From NCBI RefSeq assembly GCF_000003815.2, contig NC_049988.1, positions 14,578,803 to 14,642,802 on the forward strand: DNA of 64,000 bases, given 5' to 3'. The notes under the pieces are model-generated. The model made no database searches. It saw only the letters and a list, made by a program, of their open reading frames with translations, and was not told the DNA's origin. Below are positions 1 to 14,300 of the stretch, piece after piece (positions within the stretch are counted from its first letter, which is position 1; every line of letters starts with the position of its first letter). The DNA comes from Branchiostoma floridae (Eukaryota; Chordata; Leptocardii; Amphioxiformes; Branchiostomatidae). The position numbers and the translations under genes were made by a program.

Positions 1-317
1 AAGGTTTGAAATAGGCTATGACCTTGCTGATGCAATACATAAAATAGAGATACATTCGTTTACATTACACAAACTCTCAGCGTCCAGGGCTGTAAGGATT
101 CCAGCCGGAAGGACCTGCTTGACTTTCAGGGGCCAGTAGAAGAGCTGCTAGAAGCCTACTTTAGTCAGACTCTCCAGTGCCATGGGTTGGAAGTGTTAAA
201 CATATCTTGATTACGTTATAGTAAGAAGTTTACTTCATATCCGTCCTAAAGTCTCTGTTAAATGTTGATAACGTTACATCATAAGGGAGAAATTGCAACA
301 TGTGTTTCTGATCTTAC
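1..317. other. Left edge, intron sequence of gene A
   Basis: This should hold the start of the intron after gene A exon 47. I looked on the minus strand for the next fibro-slime exon and found none. Nothing else is recognised. Confidence 0.5.
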
Positions 318-2374
318 CGTTAAGTCTAATGCCACAGTCTCATTCACTTCACTTACTCCTGGAACACATTCTCCACCCGTGACATTTCCGGAAACAGGTA
401 CAATACTCCCTCCGCCTGAAAAAATGAACAGATCGTCAACAATCGCAAATTAACAAAAACAATAACAGAGACGACAGTAACAACATGGTAATCACAATTT
501 TGTGTTGAAGTCCGAAAGAATTCTGATGTATTCTATTCTGATGTATTCTATTCTATTCTATTCTATTCTATTCTATTCTGATGTATTCTAACGTATTCTA
601 TTCTATTTTGATGTATTCTAATGTATTCTATTCGGATCTATTCTAACGTATTCTATTCTATTCTATTTTATTCTATTCCATTCCATTCTATTCTATTCTG
701 TTCTACTCCTGACCAACGTACCTTCTCCCTGCGCTGGAAGTAGGCTGATTATCCTACACGCAGTGTTTGTGGAACTGTCGCCCTTCTGTCGCCGCAGGTC
801 AACAACTTTCTGTTTGTCAACAAACAACCACAGCTCGTCCCCACCACCAACGGTGATGATCTCGTTCCCAGTGTAAGTGATAGCTACACGGATAGCCAGG
901 GTAAATCTGTGGAATAAAGGGAAGATAACATCAAATCAAATACATTTTTTTGCAAGTCCTCTAAAAATTTACTTTTGTGATTAGGAACGTAACTGCTATG
1001 CTTTGTTGCATGGCATTTTCTTGCACATTTGGTCCGTATGCTAGTGCACTCTATAAAAAGGTACAGTTCGGATGCTAACATACGAATCTTATTGACAGCG
1101 ACACTGTGTGTTGTTGTCATCGTCGCACAGTTGTGTGTAGTATGGAACCATTAATGAGAATGATAAATGCAACATTAAGTTCGATAGTGGAGACACCAAC
1201 CCAAAGTTGTGCAGTACATTGTTGCAGTCCCTCTGTTGTTCAGACCTGTATCCCAGTCCGTCAATCGGAAAGAATCTATCGCTGTAATACCTGGGGATAG
1301 AAATGACGGGGAAAATTGCATCAAGAACCGTGGCACATTCCGTTGGCAGACATATTACATTGGTTGATACGTTTTCCATATCATGCAATGACACTGAGTT
1401 TTTAGTAAGAAGATACTCAATTCTTCCATTAGAAAATTAATGAGATTTAATGAGATTCTACTTCGTTAAATTTCAATAAGAGAATGCTAAATTTTGTTGT
1501 TAGATAGATGACAATAGAAGGGTTCTATACTGTTATGCATGTACGAATCCAATTACAGACCTTTTTAGCTTGATAATGCAATCCAAAAGAAGCAAGTGTA
1601 CCTGTAGGTATCCGTATCATTTTGTTTCTCCAGCGTCAGCGTCGCTTCTCTGACGTAGTTCACGTTAGGGACGGACGCGAACCACTGAGAGATGGAGTCA
1701 GTGGCGGGGTTGTCTGTCAAAACGCGAGAATAGATGCTAATGACAAGACTGAGACACTGAGACATCACGTGTAACGCTAAAAGACGTTCTATATATATCG
1801 ATATGGAAGCACAATTTCTACTTACTTCCAATACAAGTTAGTTGTTAATTGATTGTCCTCTGTCACAAGAAGAATTCGTGTAGAACTCTTCAGTTCATGG
1901 GACCATCTTTGCTTCACAAAGTACAGTACCTTTCGTTTGATATTGTCTTACCATAGAAACCTATCTAAACATGATTTACATAATGTGTTACATTTGCATA
2001 CAATCTTTACATGTTCAACCGTTGTATCTAGTGAGATGTACTTGTATTCAGTTGTTTCTGCCAGTGCATCCTAGTGACATTGAAGAAGAGTGATGGATGT
2101 CACTCAAATCTGTCCGGTAGTTTATCGCCTTGAAATGTATTCGAATATTGTTGTGTAAACTTTTATTTTTTTTCATTCAGGGACATCCCCATAGATTGGT
2201 TATACGTACCCGATAGAGCCAGAAATGCCCCAAACGGACTGTTGACGTAAATGGGATCTCCCAGGTCTCCCTGTCTGGTACCGTCAAAGTCCGGGTGGTT
2301 CACACTGAAGTCATAGTACGTGATGGGCAGGTCAAGGTCGTCCGTTACGTTAGACGCCGTTACATTCACGGAAA
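318..2374 (-). CDS. Gene A exons 43-47: fibro-slime (PA14-like) domain, incomplete
   Basis: Exons 2374-2210, 1713-1602, 1281-1201, 906-722 and 415-318. Signature pieces in order: ITYYDFSVNHPDFDG, SISQWFASVPNVNY, RFFPIDGLGY, NNVLHNFGFTLA, ITVGGGDELWLFVDKQKVVD and GGGSIVPVSG. These match the fibro-slime family (YYDF, HPDF, QWF, FFPLDG, HNFxFT, GDDxWVFI). The last exon ends in phase 0; its partner in gene B (57074-57209) carries GNTYHLDVFVAERE, and no match to that is visible in 1-317. The domain therefore ends outside the window. An intron found in gene B between YYDF and HPDF is absent here. Confidence 0.86.
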
Positions 2375-5300
2375 CTGGACAGGAAGTTCAAGACAGTGTG
2401 TCGTTACGAAACATCTTTCAAAGGGCTTTCATTTCAAGAAACTAATGTTAAGGTAAGAATATGCGGTTTGCAAATGAAGAACTAGCTGCTGCTGCTGATG
2501 ATGATGAAGGTACAATGTAACAATACAAATCATTTTCTTACAATCAGCATGCGCAGTAGATGGGTGGATTAGCGCTATTGGACTTTGTCAAGAGGATTAT
2601 CTTTGGCTCATTGTATCTTATTTCAATAAAGGGAAAAGGTCTGATAGAAATAATACCAGAAAGTAGACATAATTTATTGCTGTGTCTTTACAAGCTTGAA
2701 AACAACACATTCTAGGAACAGCTGCAGGTACCTAAGTCCTCTAAAGTTGTGACTGGCTCTGGCCACCCCACTGCGCTGTAGCTCCCGTTGTCGTTCCGAA
2801 TCACGGTGCAGACATAGTCTGTGCCGGCCCTGACGTCATCTGCAGCGTCGAACACTACTGACGAGTTTGTGACTCCATCAGCGGCGAGGTCCGGAGCATC
2901 GCTGCTGGTGCAGTTCACATCGTAGGTTCTGGAATTGTCGCAAAACGCATGCCAATTTGTTTCCTTTAGTTTTGTTAAAACGTGGTGTAGATGGCCAAAG
3001 CTATAAGGTATTATTGAGGTCAAACAACTCAGTAATTTATCACAGTAGATAAGCGTAGTCAACGGGCTAATTTTCTATCTTGACTTGTGATACTCTTAGA
3101 CTCAAATGCCACAATGGCTTGTCTGATAAGCCCATTCGATCCTCCTTGAATCACATCAGATGCACTACACTTAAGCTTGTTTTTGAGAACGTACATCAGT
3201 ATATTAGAACAAGCTTCAAATTTTTGAAATTCAATGGCAAACTACAGTAAAAGTGCACCCACCCGTAGCTACTGTTGGTTACGATGTCAGTACATCCTGA
3301 TGTATACATGTCGAACCCGGGATGGGAGGGGTACGGGTCGGTAGGGGGCGTCCATGAGACTGTGATCTCATTCTGACCCGAAGCTAGTGCCTGCACATTC
3401 TCCGGTTCTGCAAAGGGCAAATCCGTATCAGTGTTATCAGGTAAAGATTGGAAAACATCGCACAACAATAGTCACTCAATCAACGTAACAGGATATGACA
3501 ACGTAACAGTCAGACTTTTCAGACATGCATCTTCCACTGTCTTTCATCAGTGACACTGAGTAAGATCTGTTGATCAGCAGGTATATCACCAACACATTAG
3601 ATTTTAGATAGTCAATTAGGAAACAAAAATAAGACAAAGTTAATGCAAGGTTAACACTTATTAGATCCTGTTGTATGAAGTCAAGTCACAAATTTGACAA
3701 TATGCAACAAATCAATAAAGACAAAATTGATACTTGATACAAAAAGACAAAACATCTAGGGAATCCCTTACCACAAACGAATGTCTCAGGACACACGGAT
3801 AAGAAGTAGTTACTGCTGGTATTTCTTTGTGAGGAGGCGAAGGACACGCCAGCTGCCTGGGCAGGGGTTCCACATTCACCCCCTGTGAAGGTAGTAAGGT
3901 TCCATAGGTCTGCCATCATAGTCATCATGGAACAGCTGCAGGCTAGAGGGTTCCCACTCAGGTCACTGAAAAAAGATTATGTAACGTTACATTGGTAGTA
4001 TGGTGTGAAAATACGTTTTGTAAGTAAAGATTAGGACTACGTTCGACTGAAATTGGTGATATCTATGTGGCACTATTAAGATGAGTTACTTATAAGTTAC
4101 TAACTTGAGCACAGTGCCACTTTGTCCTCGTCTGTCCAAAAGAAAAATATGAAAAAAATGGGTGATATTCACGATAAGAATAGAAAAAAAACTACTTTTG
4201 TTTTTATAGCAGCCACAACAGCGTTTAATGTCTCATACTTACATATTGAGTCGCGCGTTGTTCTTGATACCATCGAAGACATTGTCTGCTAGGAACTGGA
4301 TTCTGTTGTTGGACAGGTCACTGGAATGTTTTAAAGAGAACATGTTGCGTCATCACATATATTTACCTTACCTTTACCTAGTCCAATGTTCATGTCTGGG
4401 AATTTACAGGGTCGGTGACTTTTGCGGATGGTTGTACAAATTATTCAAACCTAAAAATAGGTATGATATTGGCAGAACGATTTCATAATGTGTCAGGGCT
4501 TACAGTTCTTCAATGTTTGCCAGATTGTCGAAGGTATTGGACTCCACCATTTCAATCAGATTCCCCGACAAATACCTGAAAAATATGATAAAATTGAAAC
4601 ATTTTACATGTACATACAACATGTTGCCATGGTATGATGTTAATGGATTTTATTTCTAGTTTATTTGTTACCAAGATGTGTAGCAAATGTAACGCAATGT
4701 CAAGCATGTGAAATGTGAATGATAAACTCACAGGGTACCAAGCTGCACAAGGGAAGCCAGGAAACCAACTGGTATCTGTTGTAGTCGATTGTTTGCCATG
4801 GATCTAAAGATATGTAAAAAAAAACAACAACACAAAATTTGCAAGTTTGTAAACAATGTAAAAATGTATCATTCTTAATTGAGTAGTTTTCAAATATACA
4901 AATACAAACTTTAAGAGTTTACGTCTAGCCATTAATGTAGGTACTTTTGGGGCACCTATATACAATCAATTTTAATCCATGCTTATTGCATATTGCCATA
5001 CCGGTCGCCTTTAAGACCACTTACATGTAGACTTAAATGTGAACAAATAAAATATCAGACTCACAAGTTCTTGAGACTACCCTGTGTGCTGAGCAGATTC
5101 GAATCCAATGTCAGCAATGCGTTGTTGTCAAGGTTACTGTAAGCAAAAACACGAGACAGAATGAAAGATAAAGTTCAATACATTGCACTCAGTTACCTCA
5201 GTTGATTTTGTTGGTTTTCTGTTTACTTATTGTATAAGATTTGTTGCTTATGTATTGTATTTATTGCTCATGTATTGTAGGACTCCAGGAAGAATAGTGA

Positions 5301-8300
5301 TACTACATTTAGTATCACTAATGGAGATCCAAATAAAACAAATAAAACAAACAAACAAACAAACAGAGTAAGGGAAAGATGATGTGGCATACGTGCTCAA
5401 GTGTAGTTACCATTGTATGAAATCTAGTTAACCTAAATCGTGAATTAGATGAGTAGATACGTGTAAGCGGTCCGATACGTTACAATGGTTTTCGTTATGA
5501 AATATTTTGCGAAATTGGTGTGAAGGAGTACTGACATCAGGGTAAGGGTCACACCGACGAATGCATCAGGATCTATGTAGTAGATCAAGTTGTTTTCTAG
5601 GTGGCTGGAAAAGAACAATACATTTTGTTTCAGTTTGCTTTTTTGTTAGTCATTCAAAAGTAGCAAGGGAAAAATGAATGTCACTGACGTAGACGTAGTA
5701 TGTTTTATGAACTAAATGGAAACAAGCAAATCATACAGAAACACAAAAGACTTACAGGTCCTTGACGACAGACACGTTACTGAAGATTTTCCCCCTTACC
5801 ACCTTAATGGCATTGTTTGATAGATCACTGCCGATCACAGAGAAAGACATGGTAATATGAATATGCAGGTCCAAAGGTTCTGTCTTAAACTTACAAATTT
5901 TAACGCCACCATCGATATAGGACATGATTACACTAGACATAAAAATGGTGAATTGGCCAAGTAGATAGACATAATTGTACTGAATAGGGTTCAAACTAAC
6001 TGTTTTACTAAATGTAAGATCATACTAAGTGACGCTGTCCTTCGTAAGCTGTAAGAACTAAGTACTTTTTAGTAAATTAGAAACATCTAGGTCCTATATC
6101 GAAAAGAAACCTTACAGACTGTTGGTGATCGTTACATCGAAAGCTTCCTCCTCTATTGATGTCAGTTGGGTGTTTGCACTCATTTGCCTGGGAATTCATG
6201 ATAAGATAGCATGGTCATTTTTACATTTCTTTTGTCTGTCACCTTATAATCAGGCCACAACAAGTAAAGTTTATGGATGACATCCTCTACAAAAAACAAG
6301 ATGAGTGAAAAACAAACAATATGGCTATATTTTAGAAATAGACACCATGGACTGTATAACAAGAATGAAGTTTGACATCACAGCCAACAAGGCATTTATT
6401 CCTAAATTCAAGAAGTGCACTATGTTTTTTCATACTGTATAGTAAAAAGATGGCTAGTTACGTTACTCACAGATTGTAGACTGAAACTCTGCTAAACGCA
6501 CGTGGCGGTATCACGGTGAAGTCCATATTATTTAAATACCTGTAAAATAGTGTATATTTTTTTGTCTAAAACATTTGATATTTTCATAAGGTATGCAAAC
6601 AAATTAAACAACACAGTACAATTGCACTCTTATAAAGGTTAGAAATTGTGTAGGAAGATCGTGTAGCAATGTTTAAATATATACCACACAAAATGATAAA
6701 AAATAGATGTTGATATATGGTGTAGTCTTACAGAGTACTGCGGACGGTGACATCATCAAAAGCGTAAGATTCAATACTTGAGACAGGGTTATCTTGGAAG
6801 TAGCTGGAAAAAATTATAAGGGTTTTGTGTGCGTCATTTAAGTGATCAAGTATTGTCTTATATTACAAAATACAATCCATACACCATGTTTTATCGATAT
6901 ATATTGGATTTTTAGGACATTTGAAATATAAGAATATTACATAATTTTTTTACTTACATGTTTCGACTGGAAACCGTGTGGAAAGCGTGTTCCCTTATTG
7001 ACGATATCCTGTTATTCTGCAAGTCCCTGAAAGCAATTTTAGCGTCATGATATCATTATACAATCATCGTTACCGACGACACATCTAAAGAAATCTTTCA
7101 AGCTTCTTGTCATTAATGAAATTGCACGACTGGAGATGTTAGTACTTACAATTCATAATCGACGTTGACTTCATTAAAAGCGTAGGGTGCTATGTCGGTT
7201 ATCGCTCCTCCATCGAGGTACCTGGTCAAGAGGAAATTTATGCAATGAGACAAACAGTCGTCAAATATTAGTTTTTCGTCATAATATGTAAGAATAAGTA
7301 CTTAACATGCCTATACTGTACTCAATGAAAGCTCGGTAAAGGAATGATAATTTCATGTCTAAGGTTCATTACAGAATATATACCACCGTCGGAGAGTCAA
7401 TGAATATACTACTTACAAATATCTGACATGAACATCGTTCAGTACGTAAGAGTTCAGCAACTCAAATTCAGCATTCTTGAAGGACCTGCATAGAAGAAAA
7501 TAGATTGTGTAAATGTTCACGTAGATATCGGGAGTGGAAAAATCGGGTGTCTTTCGGGGCTGATTATTAAGCTCTTATCCATTATCAAATAAGATTAAAG
7601 TCGATTTATACAATAACGCATTCATTTAGAAACTATTTGCTAAAGTACTTACAATGTTCCCGGGTTCGTCACACAGCGTATGACGTTGAAGGCATAGGAG
7701 TCTACAAACTTTGTCGGGTTGTTATCCAGATCGCTGTAAGAACATACAGCAACAAGTATGATATTTTATCATGTATTTTGAATAGTGTTTCTATTCTGTT
7801 TTAGTTTCGTATTTATGATTAGAGAAGAAAGCTTACAAGGACCAAGTCCTGTTGAGATGTAGTATGTGAATAAAAAGACAGTTGTATCAATCCTGCGTTA
7901 CGTATATCATGGTGAGCTGCTGCTCTGATGAAGTAGAACCACAATCGCCCTGACTGTTCTACCCTCTAGAATCCCCCAACATGTTGCCGCAAACTCAGTT
8001 ACAGTAGAAATTGTTTGTACAAAACGGAAATACTCACATCGTTGATGTTGAAACATCGTTGAAGGCGTATCCTTCTATGATGGAAATGGAGTTGCTTTCC
8101 AGATTCCTGTCAGATAACGAAATATATAACATTGATAGTCACAAATGGTTATTAAGTCTGCCCCAAATCGGATGTATTAAGTACAATATGTAGTATGTAC
8201 AACATTGTGTGCTCAAACAGAAAGAGCAATTGATGAGTGACCAATAAAACTATATCTCGAATATCTCCCTAGGCAGCAAAGGGCAGTAAAGATGGGAAGA

Positions 8301-11300
8301 GAACTACGGTGATATCTGTAATGGAATTATATACTTACAGTACATCTGCGCTAACTTCCTTAAACGTGTTGTTGCGGATCGCAGTTATCCTATTGTTTTG
8401 GAAGGTGCTGGAATGGTGTAAGGAAAGGGTATGAGTAAAGTTAAGGTAAAATGAAATAAGATCATTTTCATGTTAAACTGTTCTAGGTTATATGAGCTTT
8501 TCCCTTGTAAAGTCTGCGTTGTAATATGTTCATGGATCGTTATAATTCAAGCCCACAGTAAACGAAACAAGGAGCAACTTCACTAAACAGGAACATGTTC
8601 AAATAAAAGCAATAATCCTTTTCTTAATATAACAACGATGTCAATTTTCTTTATAATAACTATTAGAGTACTACGTACAGATCGTTGCCTGTGATCGTGT
8701 GGAAATCCCCAGTATTCGGAAGAGAGGTTAAGTCGTTGTTATTCAGTTGCCTGTAAGAAAACGTGGAAAGTTGGGATTGAATTGGTAATATCTATATTGT
8801 GATGTGATACTCGGAGTTAAGTTTACAAAAGCCACAATGACCGTCTTTATTAAAGCAACCAGCCTATTCAATAATAATAAGGATAGTTGTTATTATACTA
8901 ATTGTAAGTTCACTGATGTTAACCCGAATATCTTCTTCAAGCAGCGCATTAAAAGATGGACGTACACATGGTTGATATTTGGAATCTGCTCCAAGGTCCC
9001 TTCCTCGATATATCCAATCTCGTTGTGATCGAGGTTCCTAATGAAAAAACAAACAAAAATGCCTTGAACTGGTGGTTCAGAAAAGCATGGCAATTTTTAC
9101 CATATTAACAAGATTATGCTTGGACGTCAATTATAGACTCAAGAACTTGATTGAAGTAAAGAGAAATAATATTTGATAACTTACAGTGTCTGTAAGCTGG
9201 TGCAATCCTTCAGGGCATCCTTCCTTATCCAGCCTAGTTTGTTGTTACTTAGTATCCTGAGGAATAGTGAAAAGTCGTTGGTAAAATTGTATCATGTGGT
9301 TGAGAAAGATGACTTCTATGATGGCGTTTTTCGTGTTGTGACATAACTGGTCATAGATTTGACTACACATGCAATGTTTCTTTCTTTTCACAGGCACATA
9401 CCATTTTTATAATATTGTCCTTAAAAGGCTTGCTGCCACATGTGCCACTAGGTACGGGAGAATCAAAGTCCGTATTAAATAAAGTTAGCCCTTTTAACAA
9501 AATGTAACGTTATAATATAAAACATAAGATATATTGAAGACAACTACATATCAATGGTGATGAAGGTAAATATTACTTGACTTCATGTTACACTCTATGA
9601 GTTGCTGCTTCCTGATTACATAATATCCATTTTCGATGATGTTTATATTTAAGAATGTGAACACCTACAGTCCTACTAGATTTCCTAGTCCATACAGTGC
9701 AGTCTCTGGGATATCTGTGATGGAGTTGCCATCCAGAGCAAGGCCCCGCAGCTGCGTCAGGTTGTTGAATGGGTTCTGATGACGAAAGTCAAAGTATGTA
9801 TTGCTTTGTAGATATCTGTAAAAGAACAAAAGGTTAATACTTTTACTGAGATAATATGACGATTATATTGATTACCAAAACAATTCTCTCCCACAGATAT
9901 CCCTGTGCCCATTTTAGGATAGGTGACACAGAGGCCTCAAGGATACTCAGGAAATGTAATATAAGATAATATAATTACCATAAGGCCATAGCATATTAGC
10001 CTGACAAGACTTACATGGCACCGATGTGGTCCGGAAATGTTCCGTCTTCAATGGTGATGATTTTGTTTGAATTCAGGATGCTGTGTTGTAGAAAAGGAAT
10101 TGATATTATTACCACATGGTAGAAATATTTTACAAAAAAGTATATAACGTTAGTTTTACCCTTCTGTCAAACATTTGGCAGGCAGCAGTAGCCAATATAT
10201 GTTAGAGCAAGCTTTTGAAGTTAAATTATTCTTCTTTGATAGTCAAATTGGCAGACTGTGAGGTCCGAATGTCAACGTGGAGACAAATTCGCTCTTTGAC
10301 AACTTAAGAATACAATGGCCACTGGATGGAATCGGGGTTGAAATACATGTAAGGAAGCTCGGACAATGAAAACACAGTATTTGTCGGTCATCTTTTTCTT
10401 TCGAGAGTGCAAAGTCTTTCACACGATAAATGATTTACTCACAGATTGCTTAGATAAGTCAGGTTACTGAAGGTTCCCTCCAGTAGAAAGGTAAGTCGGT
10501 TAGATCGAAGGTCCCTAGTACGGAAAAAAAGGCATTTTTCAATAATAATAGCGTGAATAATGCAATAATAGATTAAAATCATTTCGTGACAAATAATTTT
10601 CTCAGTCTGTTTCACTTTAGAACACACCTCAAGAACACAAACTTAAGAAAATGTACAAATGTAATAGTGTGTCGAAGTGCTGTTGGTATAATTGACGACG
10701 CCAGGCTACTGCTATCCAAAGGCTCCCAAATCAAACGAGAAGAAATATCATAACAACGGTAAATGTAAGTAGAGTTTAAGAAACTAGAAAACCGATCGAT
10801 AGGAGGTACGTAATTTACAGTACATGTATGTTTAGGCAAACATTTCTTGGCTACTTACAATTCCACAACAACTGGAGGATATATGTCATCGTACATGGAC
10901 ACTGGTAGGTATTGGATACGATTGCTGCCAAGACGACTGTAAGAACATATTCAATCAAAGGAATTCAATAGGAATTCTTAGAATATTCTATAAATGTTCT
11001 TATTATTAAATACATGTATATATAGCTTACAATAACAACATTTTGATTGATTAAGCTGTAGAGAAAAACAGGTTTGCTAAAGTGTCAAATGTACATAAAA
11101 TAATCTCGTACATATGCACGAAAAGACTTAACTGCTCAGTTACGTTTTGAACAAGATGAAATGCTCAGTGCAAAACCTACAGATTTCTCAGATTCCCAAG
11201 ACATCGGAAAGCTCCAGACTGCAGCGTTGTCTCATCCAGCGAGTTGGAACCAAGCTCACTGTGTAGCAAAAATAAATGTCATTGCAGGGATACTGCTGAA

Positions 11301-14300
11301 ATCGAAGTCGCCAGAAAAACATCACAATTGATTACTTGCTTTTCAGAAATTAAGACATGAAAGAAAACTGCTATAGTTTTCTTACAGAGTTGATAGGCTT
11401 CCGAGATTACACAAGTCGTCCTCACGAATAGAGAGTATGTTGTTGTCGCTAAGCCACCTGAAAAAAATGCAAAAATATTCAAATAAGATATGAAACGAAT
11501 TGCTAATGGTTATGCCACAAGTGAGCATCAATAAAGTGTCACTAGTTGTCTGTGGAAATGTCAGACTCCGTACTGATAACTTTAAGTAATTCGTCCGTGG
11601 TCGAAGTACATAACTTACGTACACCAGTCAGTTGCAGTGGGCTGGTTAAGTGTCCACACAATTAACCTATATATTATTAAGTCGACATGCACTCACAGAG
11701 TCCGAATAGATGACAGCTTTGAAAATGGTTGACCCTCGTGTTGATTTCTCCTGGCTGCATAGAGAGACAGGTACACACCCTCGAAGGCATCAGAGGAGTA
11801 CTCAGTTACATTGACGATGTTGTTGTGGTCCGCGTGTCTGCAAGTTCGTAGCGGTCCGGTTACATTGGTCATAGATCGTTTTACGATTTTGGTTGATTAC
11901 GACTTTGAACCAGGCTGTGACAGAATTAATCAACTACAAGGATCTAATACAGTCTTTCCCCCAACAAGACATGTACTCGGTTTGCGAACGTACGGCGATT
12001 GTACGACTATCTTACGATGATCGTACGAAGATCTTACGACAATTGTGCGAAGGTATTACGACGACTTTACGACGATCTTACGACGATCATTTTGATTGTT
12101 ATTTTCGAGGACAACTTTTTCAATGATAAAGTGTTTCACTTGTCGAGAATCTACACGTTTTTTAAAACAAGTTACCAATTGACAAATACTTATTTTGTTG
12201 CTAAATATTTCATAATGATTGAAACATGTTCTACTCTGGCTTACAATTACATATTGTTAACATGTCCAAATTTTGATTATAATATCAAGAAAACTAAAGG
12301 AAAAAAGAGGTAAAGCATCTCACAGGAATTGTAAGTTTGGCCAGTCCTCTTCAGAAAAGGCAGGATGTGGAAAAGACGTCAGTTTATTGCTACTGATGAA
12401 CCTAAAGTGGAGAAAATGCAATAACGATTACCTAGTACCTATGACATGAGTAGATACGAGTTTTGAGATTTCCATATTTCTATATCTAATCAAAGATAGC
12501 TCTTTTGTTGTCAGGACTCCGCCAAGCGGCAATTCCAATAGCCCATCTTACACATAATATAGATGCAATACCAAGTGTTGTCCCTGAGGATTATCACTCT
12601 ACATAATTTTGTACACAAAAGTGGAGTGATTGAACTCACAAAGTCGTCAGTTGAGTAAGGTTGTAAAATGCATCGAACATGATAGCCGACATTTCATGAT
12701 CTGGCGTCTGTTGACTGTGAAGGATCCTGTGAAAATATGTAACATATTTTTCAGTGCGTCTATAATCGCTACAGNNNNNNNNNNNNNNNNNNNNNNNNNN
12801 NNNNNNNNNNNNNNNNNNNNNNNNNNNNNNNNNNNNNNNNNNNNNNNNNNNNNNNNNNNNNNNNNNNNNNNNNNGATCACCAATTGAATGGATTAATGGA
12901 TGAATGATTTTACTGAAGACATACTCTCAAAATCCAACAATAGAAGCTAGCTGGCTGAATTGATGTCATACTTTATAACTTTTAAAACCAACTTGCCAGT
13001 GGATAGCATATACTGCTCTTACAAAAATTAAAGAAAATGAATATTAAAAGTACGGTGCGTTCAAAAGCCTAGCACTTGACAAAAGACAAGATCTTACAAT
13101 GTTCTCAGCTCGCCCATATTTGTGAAAGAACGGCTTGGTAGCTTCTTTAGCTTGTTGTTGTTCAAGTCTCTGTGGAAAGGAGGAACAACGATGAAGGTTT
13201 GGAAATGATATTTCTGGTTTACTGCGACAAAACGTCTCAACAACGTGCTAGGCCTTGAAGCTAAAAGACAAATATCTAGAAATAAAGCAAATCAATGCCA
13301 TGTTGACGGAGGGTGCTATAGGAATCTAGTTGATTTTAATCATACCGGTAAGTACATAGGCGTAAAGGGCACGTAAAGGCCTTTACACCTTTTATAGTCC
13401 AACAAATATAATAAGTATGATATATACTCACATGTGCAGTAGACTGTGATAGTTGTCGAATGTGTTCCACCCTATGGTAGTCATCAAGTTTCGGTGCAGT
13501 TCCCTAGAAAAGGGGTGGATTTTATTCTTGTATCTAGGTCAGATCTAGTAAGGCAATAAACATAAAAAATCATTAAAAAGTTGAGTGATTTAAGAATACA
13601 AACGGCTTACAGGATCTTCAAATTGGTCAGCCGAAGAAATGCCTTTGCTCCGATGTAGCTGATTTCGTTGTTACTAAAGTTGCTGCAAATCAGATGAAAC
13701 GAACATGGTCAAATGGGAAGTCCATAGTCTAGAACATTGTAGATAATAAGCTGTGAAAAGAACAGGTAGTAAAAGGACTATCGTATCGTGCTACTTACAG
13801 ATGCATGATGTTCGAATCTGCAAGGGTGTCCAGAGTTACTCTTGACAATGACGTCAACTTATTCTGGTCAAGAGATCTGCGAGAGGAACAACATGCCAAG
13901 ACGGAATTAGGTCCAGTCCTGTTGTCTTAAGTATTGTAAAGCTATTCTCAATACAAGTATTACTCAAGCAAGTAGATAAACTGTATATTTAAAATTGCAA
14001 CTAGTATGTGGCAAATTGCCTACCCAACAATTCAAAAGTTAGAGGAATTAACTGCTTACAGAAACTCGAGGTCAGCCATGTTTTCCAGAGCATTTGATGG
14101 AAACTGTTTGATCTTGTTCACACTGAGACCTCTGAAACCAGAAGTCAACAAAAGGCAAAATGTTGAGGTAGACACATAGACTTTGTGAAACCGTGGGCGT
14201 AGTAGGTGGTTATCCACTGTGTCTAGGGCGTGGAATCGGAAGGCAGAACTCATATTTGTCTCCATCCACCGCCTTTTACCTCCAAATTCATGTACCTATT

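Noticed and set aside
61-200. Possible next fibro-slime exon of gene A
   Set aside because: An AG is followed by open sequence on the minus strand, but none of the expected TYHLDVFVAER-type residues appear.
11025-11065. Small LRR-like remnant with AG and GT borders in gene A intron 17
   Set aside because: Only about 27 bases between the possible splice sites and no convincing LRR residues; gene B has no partner.
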